Origin: Funneliformis mosseae
Taxonomy: Eukaryota; Glomeromycota; Glomeromycetes; Glomerales; Glomeraceae
DNA length: 22,095 bases
Direction of reading: 5' to 3'
Assembly: GCA_910592005.1 (NCBI GenBank)
Contig: CAJVPP010001177.1
Span: 1 to 22,095 of the forward strand
The position numbers and the translations under genes are program-made. The notes under the pieces were generated by a model, which was not told the origin of the DNA, made no database searches, and saw only the letters and a program-made list of their open reading frames with translations. Below, in pieces: positions 10,334-17,794 of this stretch. Within the stretch, counting starts at the first letter, position 1; every line of letters starts with the position of its first letter.

Positions 10334-10737
10334 TTTAATTGCCTAGCCTTATTCTAAAGCTTGTTTACATAATAAATTTGATATTTACTCTTATTATAAT
10401 TGTTATATAGACCATTATTTATCTCTGTAAGTTTATCTACCTTTGTAGACTTATCACAAATAGAATACAGCTAACGCTTCCTAGTTTTAAAGTGTAATCG
10501 ATAACCTTTAGAACAAGTGCAAGCTTTATCACAAATATTACCAGAATTATAAAAATAGTCACAAATGTAATCTGCTTTTATACTATAGTTCGAAAAAAAA
10601 TTTATTATCAAAATATATATAATTATTTAGTTAAAAAAAATATTGAAAAGCATATACCCTACAGAATGATAGATCAAAAGAGGTAGAAATAATTTAATTA
10701 ATCAAATCTTTACATAGTAAAATAATAAATATATATA

Positions 10738-11132
10738 ATGAATAATCAAAATCAAGCTACTCAAGAAATTTTAACTGAAGTCAAGCCCACCTTCTAGCAG
10801 GTTGAGCAGGCATTAATAAATATAGTAAAGGCAGGACTATATTATAGAAAGCCTAAGGATAGAAAATTCATGCAAAGCTATAAAAAAAGAGTTAATAAAT
10901 TGCACCAGTCAGAAGATCCTTAATAATATGTAATAGATTTAACTTAAACAATATTTTTAATGAGCACAAATATCATCAAATTATGGATGATTACAAATCT
11001 TAGTATGAAAGAGATCCAGAGATTCTTAACACTATCATTGGACTATATAAGTTATATTATAAATTAGCTAAAGATTATTTCATTAAGAAAAAAGATATCG
11101 ATAATGAAGCAGAAGACTTCTTATCATCAATT
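10738..11132 (+). pseudogene. N-terminal fragment of a decayed Gag-like polyprotein
   Basis: The ATG at 10738 starts MNNQNQATQEILTEVK. The frame continues past an in-frame TAG at 10795-10797 (CAG-like context) through QVEQALINIVKAGLYYRKP and YKKRVNKLHQSEDP to TAA TAA near 10921. After a one-base shift the reading resumes as FNEHKYHQIMDDYKS, a TAG, YERDPEILNTIIGLYKLYYK and KKKDIDNEAEDFLSS, ending close to 11132 where the opposite-strand integrase remnant begins. The text is strongly helical and fits the start of the Gag-like protein whose rest lies beyond 12199. I infer that both pieces were one frame, split by insertion of the integrase segment. Function: structural/particle protein of a retroelement, if the Gag reading is right. 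Confidence 0.5.
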
Positions 11133-12203
11133 TGATAAGACCCATTAGGGAGACAATTCAGTATCAGGAATAACTATCAATTCTCTTACAAAAGATCTTT
11201 TCAGGCTATTACTCTCATCATCTATTAGCCAGTATAAGACTGGCTGATTTTTTTGCACTAAAGATTCATGAATATGATAAACCTGAGGAGATCAATTCAT
11301 ATTAGTAGTACGTCTTTTAGCAGAATCATGTTCTAACTCTCTTGGTTTAAGAAGATATCTTACTAAGTTATAATAGGATAAACAAGGTTCATCATATTCA
11401 AAAGGTTTTCTATGTTTTATAGCTAGTTTAGCAATTATTTTCTCCCCATTAAGTACTCTTTCTACTATCTTATTAAGAAACATATCTATTAACTAAGTAG
11501 GAGTATTATTAAATATATCATCATTAACATGAAGACTTCTAATCCAATCTCTAGAACGATTTGATAAAGGTAACAGAAAATCTATAGTATCTTGCTGAAT
11601 ACCAAAATGCTTTTCAAATTCTTTATAATCATGTTTAGCTATAGCATTACCTTCTTTTGAGTTAATATATTGAATTTTAACACTATGATTATACAATAAT
11701 TTTTTACAATTCCTCATATATTCCGTTCTCTTATTAGAAATAAAACAATTCGGCCAAGAGAGAGGTTCCTTAAGATCATCATAAATTTTTTAAATATTCT
11801 TAGCCATTTGTGTAGAAGATTTATTAGTTAACGCAAAATTACATCGATACCTAGTTACAACATTTTTAATAATACCCTTATACTTGTAAATCTGCTTACC
11901 TATTTTATCATAAAACATAGAGGTAGTATCAGATTGGTGCACTTTATTTAAAAATTGTATATTATTAAAGGAAGCATACTGAATAAATCTAAGACAAGGC
12001 ATATGAATTTGATGAACAGCCTGTCTTTTAAACCAATCCTTAACTTTGTTTAAACTAAAATCATACCCAACCTTTTTAGAGGCTTTGTGTAATTTTTTTG
12101 CAGTTCTCTGATAGCCCAAAGACTGATAATAAATTTTGCACAAAGCTGAAAACACATTCACATTTTGAGCTTCACCAGAATCTATTGAAATAATAGGAAT
12201 CAA
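11127..12203 (-). pseudogene. Decayed retroviral-type integrase (rve/DDE) on the minus strand
   Basis: A single frame runs from 12203 down to 11127 with stops at 11790-11792 (TAA), 11493-11495 (TAG), 11292-11294 (TGA) and 11145-11147 (TAA), and no frameshift. The order fits an integrase: an N-terminal helical region (CKIYYQSLGYQRTAKKLHKA, then VKDWFKRQAVHQIHMP), the core starting KVHQSDTTSMFYDK with YKYKGIIKNVVTRYR, then [44 protein letters not shown], and a C-terminal part with YLLKPRELE, NMN-stop-SPQVYHI and SFVRELIVIPDTELSP. The first catalytic Asp is present (11928-11930). The second position reads Asn (11733-11735) and the expected Glu position reads Lys (11634-11636). The family inserts mobile-element DNA; this copy cannot. 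It lies antisense inside the Gag-like frame and may come from a Polinton-like or related element. There is no genuine ATG at 12203, so the 5' end is truncated or unknown. Confidence 0.75.
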
Positions 12204-13140
12204 TGAGGTTGAGCAAGCATATCTTGATTTACTAGATAATAATTTAGAATTGTGAATATAGAGGAAACTATTACCATTAAAATAAGGAAAAGATTTGTAA
12301 GCTCACAAATAATTTAGAGCAATGTGAACTATATATCAAATATCTTGAAAAAATCTTATTTCACAAGAGGATAAGATAGATAGATTAAAAGCAGAATACT
12401 GCTCTACCTTACATAATCTTAAAAAATATCAGGATTATTTAGAGCTAAAGAATAAGATATTAATCACTCAAGATAATTAAATCATTCTATTAAAAGATAC
12501 AGTAGAAAAGCTCAAAAGCCAAATTCTCAAAATATCACTTTTTCAAAATAACAGTAATAAACCTTCTAAAGAAGAATATCAAGAAAATATGGCACTACTA
12601 GATATCTTAAGAAATATTGGTATAGCTTTAGATTGGATTGAAGGATATATCAATGGCAATATATCATTTGATCCAAAAAATACACTAAACGGAATATAGA
12701 TCTTAATAACAACTATTTGAGAGCATAATCAAAGGTATGCTCAAGATAATGTTAACTTACAAGGATTGTTTAATGCATTCTATGAGCAGATCAATAGAAT
12801 TATGAATGATATGACAAATTTTAAAAATGATTGTCTTAAAAGTATACAGATTATGGAGCAAGTATAGAAGAATGAAAGACAAGCTTGATAATAAAGAGAT
12901 TATGAAATCATTAATCTTAGAGATACAATATGTGAAAATGTTTATGAAAAATGTTGGTGGAAAAGAAAATATACTGCATGTACTCAATAGGCTCAGAATT
13001 TAAAAAGATATTATCGTCAAAGCAGAAATAATATAGAATTGCTAGAAAATAATCAAAATCAATTATATAATCAATATCAAAAATGGAAGGCTAAGGAATT
13101 AAATTTAAGGCAAATTATTTTGAATTACAAAATAATCTAC
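12199..13140 (+). pseudogene. Coiled-coil middle part of the decayed Gag-like polyprotein
   Basis: Reading restarts at INEVEQAYLDLLDNN (about 12199) and continues in one frame for some 900 bases through many stops (for example TGA, TAG and TAA near 12252, 12258 and 12288, TAA near 12478, TAG near 12697, a TGA TAA TAA cluster at about 12886, TAG near 12987). Between them the text is long amphipathic helix: KIDRLKAEYCSTLHNLKKY, LLKDTVEKLKSQILKIS, LLDILRNIGIALDWIEGY, FYEQINRIMNDMTNF, CWWKRKYTACTQ, LLENNQNQLYNQYQKWKAKE. Heptad-like spacing of Leu/Ile/Tyr suggests a coiled coil. Most stops fit CAA or CAG with C changed to T. A frameshift near 13125 leads into the capsid-like region. The overlap of a few bases with the integrase remnant marks the uncertain junction. 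Confidence 0.5.
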
Positions 13141-14275
13141 TTAAAAATATGGCTACCTTACCAGAAGTTTTAAATGCAATGGCTTCACTTTTAGCTTAAA
13201 TATCGCAATATACCGGTTAAGAGCTATCAGATGACTATTATAATAAGGTTATGCAAACAATTAATTATGGTGATTTATTAGGAGTGGCAGTCTTTAATGA
13301 TAATGTGAAAACTAATGTATTAGCAGAAAAGATGGCGGGAAAATTTACTCCTCTTAATTCATTTAATAATAATGCAAAAAATGTAGTTAATAATCCAACA
13401 TTATTTATAGCATAACTTTGAGAAAACATATTGTACGATAAAACTAGGTTTAGCACAAGCTTCTATGAAAGTACTTATGTTCAATAAATTTCTTTCTATT
13501 GATACTCCAGAAACACATAAAAAACAGATTAAATCACGTGTAGATGCTTTATCATTTGCAGATGTTTTATTTATTCTTTATAGCCATTTACCTGAAAATT
13601 TGGAATTACAGATTAAAATCAGAAATTCAGTGATCTTAATGCCTTTTTTACCCAACTTAATGATAAATAGTTAGAAGCTGATGGGTGTGTAAGTGTTTCC
13701 TCCTTCAGTAAAGAAACTCTATTACATTCATCTATATAAAAAGAATCACAAGCTGAACATGAATTTATAGTTCATTTAGCAAAGGATTTAGATTATTTAG
13801 GTGTAACAACAGATCTCTCAGTCTTAAGACCACATATCTATGATAAACTTGGTAAAAGGTTAAGGCGAAAAGTAACTAATGTTAGAAGGAATTCCTTTTC
13901 AGAGTTAGAGATTAGAAATACAAATGCTACAAAAAAAGCTATTAGAAAGGTAATACAAAAAACATCAGTTAAATGAATTGTTTCTCAAAAAGTTATTTGT
14001 CTTTGTTCAATTTGTAAAAAGGCTGGTTATACAAAGATTAATTGCTTTAGAGTTAAGAGTACTAAAAAGGTTAATTATGTATACCAAAATGTTGAGAAAG
14101 ATCCCATCCTAAGAGAGCCCTCTGATGATTGCAAAGAATCTGAAATAGAATACATATTTGAGGAGGAGGAAGATCTTGAAGAGCCTAAAATAGAATACAT
14201 AGTTGAGGAAGAAGTTGAAGAGAGTGATAAATGTGTTGATAATGATGGATCTGCTCTAAATATTACTGACTGAAA
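13126..14275 (+). pseudogene. Capsid-like region and CCHC-type zinc knuckle of the decayed Gag
   Basis: The text passes through three frames, reset near 13125, 13440 and 13630: KNMATLPEVLNAMASLLA, YYNKVMQTINYGDLLGVAVF, TNVLAEKMAGKFTPLN, then LAQASMKVLMFNKFL, DTPETHKKQIKSRVDAL, FILYSHLPENLELQIKI, then DLNAFFTQLNDK-stop-LEADG and VHLAKDLDYLGVTTDLSVL with PHIYDKLGKRLRR. This resembles the helical capsid part of Gag proteins. At 14004-14045 it is followed by C-x2-C-x4-Y-x4-C, a CCHC zinc knuckle with Tyr (TAT) where His (CAT/CAC) is expected. Downstream lies an acidic stretch with an imperfect internal repeat (IEYIFEEEEDLEEPK / IEYIVEEEVEE, about 14143-14222). A TGA near 14270 (TD-stop-NYYA, a Trp-compatible site) closes this frame. 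In Gag proteins the knuckle binds nucleic acid. Confidence 0.55.
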
Positions 14276-14880
14276 CTACTATGCTATAAAAAAAGTAATA
14301 CTAAGTGTAGTACTTATGAAAAGACTCACAAGAAGGAATTTCTTACTTTCAAATCTTGTGCTGAAAATATCAAAGTATTGAATAATATAATTAGTTGTGA
14401 TTAAAGGGATTCTTTAAATCAGATGCTTTGCATGGCTATAGATCAAATGTATCAAATAGCCTTAAAATCTATAATATCATCAGTAGTCCCCCATTGTCTT
14501 AAAGAAATTCTTATAGAAATTTTGAAATTTATTAATACAATATATCTCAAATTAAAAGATCATTGCTTGAATACTGTTATGCCAGATGACACAGTTAAAA
14601 AAAGAGAATTAGCATGGGAGAATATTACAAAAAAAGTACAAGAGGTCTTGCTTTCGCTATTATAAGCAGTAAATACTGAGCAGAAGCCTCTTTTACAAGT
14701 TCTATCTTCTTTTCAAACTGTTTAGGAAGAGCAAGTCCTTAAGGGACTGCATCAAGCTGAAAAAATAACAAATAATATTATGAAAATAGAAATATTGTCA
14801 GATAATAACCATTTAGAAAGCGAGCATACTTTGATTTATATTATTAAGTCATATGTATAATGCCATTCAGTTGAAAAAAA
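14276..14880 (+). pseudogene. Linker segment between Gag-like and protease-like regions
   Basis: Reading continues after a small shift as CYKKSNTKCSTYEKTHKKEF, then NIKVLNNIISCD, a TAA at about 14402, and LNQMLCMAIDQMYQIALKS, HCLKEILIEILKFINT, VKKRELAWENITKKVQEVLL, a TAA at 14663-14665, TEQKPLLQVLSSFQTV, a TAG and EEQVLKGLHQAEKITNNIM. It is helical, Lys/Glu-rich and has no motif I recognise. Its position between a zinc knuckle and a retropepsin suggests a polyprotein linker. Confidence 0.4.
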
Positions 14881-14899
14881 ATAGTCAAATATATTAACC

Positions 14900-15505
14900 T
14901 AAGTCTTTAGAAATAAATTTTTTACAAATAAAGGATGCCGATGATATTACAACTATTTATTATAAAATAGAAAGTTTGGTAATACCATGTATAATGATTA
15001 ATATAGGTTCAGATTTTTCCATATTTTCAGATAATATTTCTGAACTTGTCGAAGAGCTTTTAGGTATTAAAATTAATAGGAAAAAAATTCATAGGCTTAA
15101 TGGAGTTGCAAGTCAATCAATATCTATCAGTACTATGAATAATGTTTCTATAACAATTGGTTCTGGAGAAAATACAGCTACTATTATGGATGAATTTTCT
15201 GTTGTGTTTGCAGAAAAGGATCGTAATGGAAATGCCAAATCTTTAGTAATTCTCAGTACTCAATGGCAATATTGAGCTGGATGGAAGCCTTTAATAAAAG
15301 GAGAATTTAAGGCTACATATAATGGAAAGACTATTACTATTCTCCTATCAGTTCATAAATCTCAGCATAATATCTATATTATAGAAAAGGAGCTGTCAAA
15401 AGAGGATCAGGAATCATCATATAAAGTACCTTTCAGCTCTCAGATTACTGTTATTTCTTCTAGTCTAACTAGTGAGAGGGACTTAAAAAAAGTGCAAAGA
15501 GCTTG
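14900..15505 (+). pseudogene. Retropepsin-like aspartic protease with an altered active site
   Basis: An open stretch at about 14976-15275 encodes LVIPCIMINIGSDFSIFSDN, then ELLGIKINRKKIHRLNGVA, VSITIGSGEN, MDEFSVVFAEKDRNGN and SLVILSTQWQY, a TGA, and AGWKPLIKGEFKATYNGKTI, TILLSVHKSQHNIYIIEK. This follows the retropepsin layout of retroelements: active-site strand, a flap-like glycine-rich turn, and an 'ILGT.W' strand after which relatives read RAGW. The active site, normally [IL]-D-[TS]-G-[AS]-D, here reads I-N-I-G-S-D at 14997-15014: Asn (AAT) for the catalytic Asp and Ile (ATA) for Thr. The TGA at 15273-15275 fits a CGA Arg codon. The protease would cleave the Gag-like polyprotein; this copy looks dead. 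Beyond about 15505 only scraps follow, and no reverse transcriptase was recognised. Confidence 0.6.
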
Positions 15506-15585
15506 AAAAGTGACTCATAAAGACTAAAGAAATGCTCTATTTAGCCTTAAGTACTGGTAAATTTCTTGCTGATATATGTGAATCT

Positions 15586-16052
15586 TTATATAAGGGTGGT
15601 ATTAGCTATTAAATTCTTAAGTTTTTTACTGTGATTAACTAAATTTTTAAGAAGAGATTCCACCCTAGCTTTTCGAAATGTATTAGACAAATTGTTAGAG
15701 AAAGAGATCACATCATTTTTATTATTTTTTTCTACTATACTGGTTGCTTTAATAACTGACTTCTCATCTATTTTAACCTTCTTTTTTCAACCATTCTTTT
15801 TTGAAATCTCTGTAGTCGGAAGGGATATAAATAATACTTCTGATACTGTTTCAAGAGTCTATTCTATCTTATCCAAAGCAAGCTGATCAGAAAAAGATAA
15901 AATAAGCTCTTATTGGAGACACTTACTATTATTCCATATTTTGTAAATACACTAAGCACTAATATGAAATTTTTTAGCCATTTTTTTTGATGCATTAGAT
16001 ATCCTGCCTCTGGATTTTCTAATTTTCTTGATATCAGCTTCGGTTAACAGGG
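15586..16052 (-). pseudogene. Decayed helix-turn-helix-like protein remnant
   Basis: One minus-strand frame from 16052 to the TAA at 15586-15588 reads LLTEADIKKIRKSRGRISNA, KKMAKKFHIS, A-stop-CIYKIW, then ELILSFSDQLALDKIE, a TAG, TLETVSEVLFISLPTTE, a TGA, KKKVKIDEKSVIKATSIVEK and VISFSNNLSNTFRKARVE. The start has the rhythm of a helix-turn-helix (AKKFHIS...IYKIW), as in small DNA-binding proteins linked to transposons. Four internal stops break it; TAG TGT in the recognition helix fits CAG CGT with two C>T changes. Function unknown; DNA binding is inferred from the HTH pattern only. Confidence 0.4.
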
Positions 16053-16127
16053 TTGCATTAGATTAATAAAATTTTTTATAAAGATGGACGGTTATTATTT
16101 TAGTTAGAATATATATATAAAAAACTA

Positions 16128-16345
16128 CCAATAATTTTTTTCAATACTTTTCAATATGTATCAAATATTCTTAGCAATTCAATATATATTAGTGGCTTTC
16201 AAAATGAATCAGTACCTTTTAATATAGATCAGTACTTTTTAATATATATTGGTATTCTTCAATGTATATCAATATTCTCTTTCAGTGGGTATCAATAAGT
16301 ATAAATGGCTGCCAGTGCTTTTCAATACATATCAGTGATCTTTTT
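16128..16345. repeat. Degenerate ~20-bp tandem repeat array
   Basis: About nine to ten units vary around CTTTTCAATATATATCAGTA. Examples are CTTTTCAATATGTATCAA (start at about 16147), CCTTTTAATATAGATCAGTA (16215-16234), CTTTTTAATATATATTGGTA (16235-16254) and CTTTTCAATACATATCAGTG (about 16318-16337). The unit length is near 20 bp with some insertions. It lies between the HTH-like remnant and the coiled-coil remnant and could be untranslated end sequence of a transposon or an old minisatellite. Confidence 0.55.
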
Positions 16346-16508
16346 TTTAATGAATATTGATAAGTAATGAATTCACTAAAATAATCATAAAGCCTTGGCT
16401 GATTTTTTTTACCTAAAGTAAAAAAATAACAATAAAATGCCTTAGATCTGTATCTTAAAAGATCTGAATAATGGTAATAAACTTGAAAATACTCCATCTA
16501 ATTATTAT

Positions 16509-17336
16509 TATTTCAGTCGAATAGATCTTAAAGAATAACTTTCTTACGCAAAAAAAGACTGTGAAGTTGCTATATATTGGAAAATCCAATTTGCGAATAA
16601 TTATAATGTCTTAGATAATAAATACAAGTGCATGCAGAATGACTTAAATAGATCTAGAAAAATAAATGAAAAACTTTCTAATCAGATGCATCAACTTGGA
16701 AAGGAATAACATACTTACAATCAAAAATAAATGATCCTAAGCTTATAGACAAGATAAGACAATTGCATTCAGAGATAAATGACCTTAAGCTTCAGATTAC
16801 TCGCAAAGATATTTCTCTTGCAGATGCTGAAAGCAAATTCTTTATAAAATCGGAGGAAATGCAAATCCTTCAATCTAAGATAAGAGATACAGGCTTTCCA
16901 ATCAAGAGTAAAAGAATTAGAGCAGGATATTTCTTTAGCACAGAATGAGTTATCAGAAATGAAATCTTTCGAGCATAAATTTGAACTAGAAAAGATAGAA
17001 CTATCTACAAAAAATACCAGCCTAAATTTGGTATAAATAGACTTAGAAGATTCATTGAGCGAAAAAAAAAATAAATTGGAGCAAATAAAAGATGATTTAA
17101 TCATAACACAAAAAGCATTAATAGAAAAAGACTTACTTCTTCAAGAAGCTAATGATCATTTAGCTGAGCAGATCCCAAAAACATTTAGTAAGTCTGAAGT
17201 GCTTGGAGGTATTAGCAAACTGGAGAAAGATAACAGTATCACTAGTCCTAAAATAACTCTGAAATTATCCAATTCCTTCTTTTTTCAGCATGCAATTATT
17301 TTTGTAATAGTATTATTAATCATATACATCTTATGA
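16509..17336 (+). pseudogene. Decayed coiled-coil protein with a C-terminal membrane anchor
   Basis: The text starts near 16509 (YFSRIDLKE), passes a TAA, then reads SYAKKDCEVAIYWKIQFANN and RKINEKLSNQMHQLGKE. After a frameshift near 16720 it reads LIDKIRQLHSEINDLKLQIT, KDISLADAESKFF and EEMQILQSKIRD, and after another near 16890, QSRVKELEQDISLAQNELSE, KFELEKIELSTKN, LEDSLSEKKNKLEQIKDD and ALIEKDLLLQEANDHLAEQ. It ends with HAIIFVIVLLIIYIL and TGA at 17334-17336. The hydrophobic last 15 residues would make it tail-anchored with the coiled coil in the cytosol. Two frameshifts and at least three stops make this a pseudogene. No known family is assigned; it resembles expanded coiled-coil families I associate with Rhizophagus genomes. 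Confidence 0.5.
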
Positions 17337-17794
17337 TGCATGTTCTCTCATTTATTTTCTTTTAATTTACCTTACAATGAAGAAAAAAATATTTTGAACT
17401 ATAAATTACCCTTAAATAGAAATCATAGTTATGAATTTACAATCTGATACACAGAAGAACCAAAAGATAGGACTACCCTCTATGAAATTTTACCTTATAG
17501 ATATAGATAAGGCCACAAAATACAAATTACCTAAGAAATCTACTAGAAATATTCACACAAATTGCATTACATCTGTCAGATTGGCTAGAAATATTAACTA
17601 ATCACGCTAATTACTTTTACCAGTCAGTATTAATACAGGATTACGTTTTTCACAGTACAGATAATAAATTTTTTACTATTTTATTTTATTCAAAAATAAA
17701 AATTTACGTATTTTCTAAGATCACGTGATTCCACAAATTTGTTAAGAAAATTTTATTAAAATAATCTGTGAAAATACAAAAAAATCTAGTTATC
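17337..17794. other. Spacer without recognisable genes
   Basis: AT-rich sequence between the end of the + strand coiled-coil remnant and the end of the - strand decayed gene. Both strands were scanned and no conserved text, repeat or RNA gene was recognised. It probably holds the 3' flanks of both remnants. Confidence 0.4.

Larger units (their letters stand above)
9191..10737. other. AT-rich stretch without recognisable genes
   Basis: Both strands were read in pieces and no conserved protein text was recognised. The stretch holds many short A/T runs, a 9-bp inverted repeat (10172-10198), a short degenerate direct-repeat cluster (10234-10333), and a 14-bp string AAATCTAACCTCAA that occurs near 10034 and again at about 10169. 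The segment 9600-9960 has a more even composition and might be untranslated transposon sequence, but nothing proves it. Confidence 0.4.

Noticed and set aside
12757..12987. Minus-strand open frame of 76 codons
   Set aside because: It is the antisense of the Gag coiled-coil text, where the + strand reading is far more protein-like.
10738..14300. Alternative genetic code (TAG/TAA read as Gln) for the + strand frames
   Set aside because: All three stops occur, frameshifts are also present, and catalytic or metal-binding residues are altered too. The neighbouring intact genes use the standard code and stop normally. Decay explains the data better.
16282..16497. Minus-strand open frame of 71 codons
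   Set aside because: It overlaps the tandem repeat array and has no recognised similarity or context; not supported as a gene.
16769..17104. Minus-strand open frame of 111 codons
   Set aside because: It is the antisense shadow of the coiled-coil remnant; it is rich in Phe/Ser/Cys as expected from reversed Lys/Glu/Leu codons.
8556..17336. Mitochondrial or linear-plasmid DNA, suggested by extreme A/T content
   Set aside because: The window is continuous with nuclear genes that have spliceosomal GT-AG introns, and the remnants are retroelement-type proteins, not plasmid polymerases.
10600..17400. Long terminal repeats bounding the Gag-protease element
   Set aside because: The flanks were compared by eye and no direct repeat of LTR length was seen; only a computed self-alignment could exclude heavily diverged ones.
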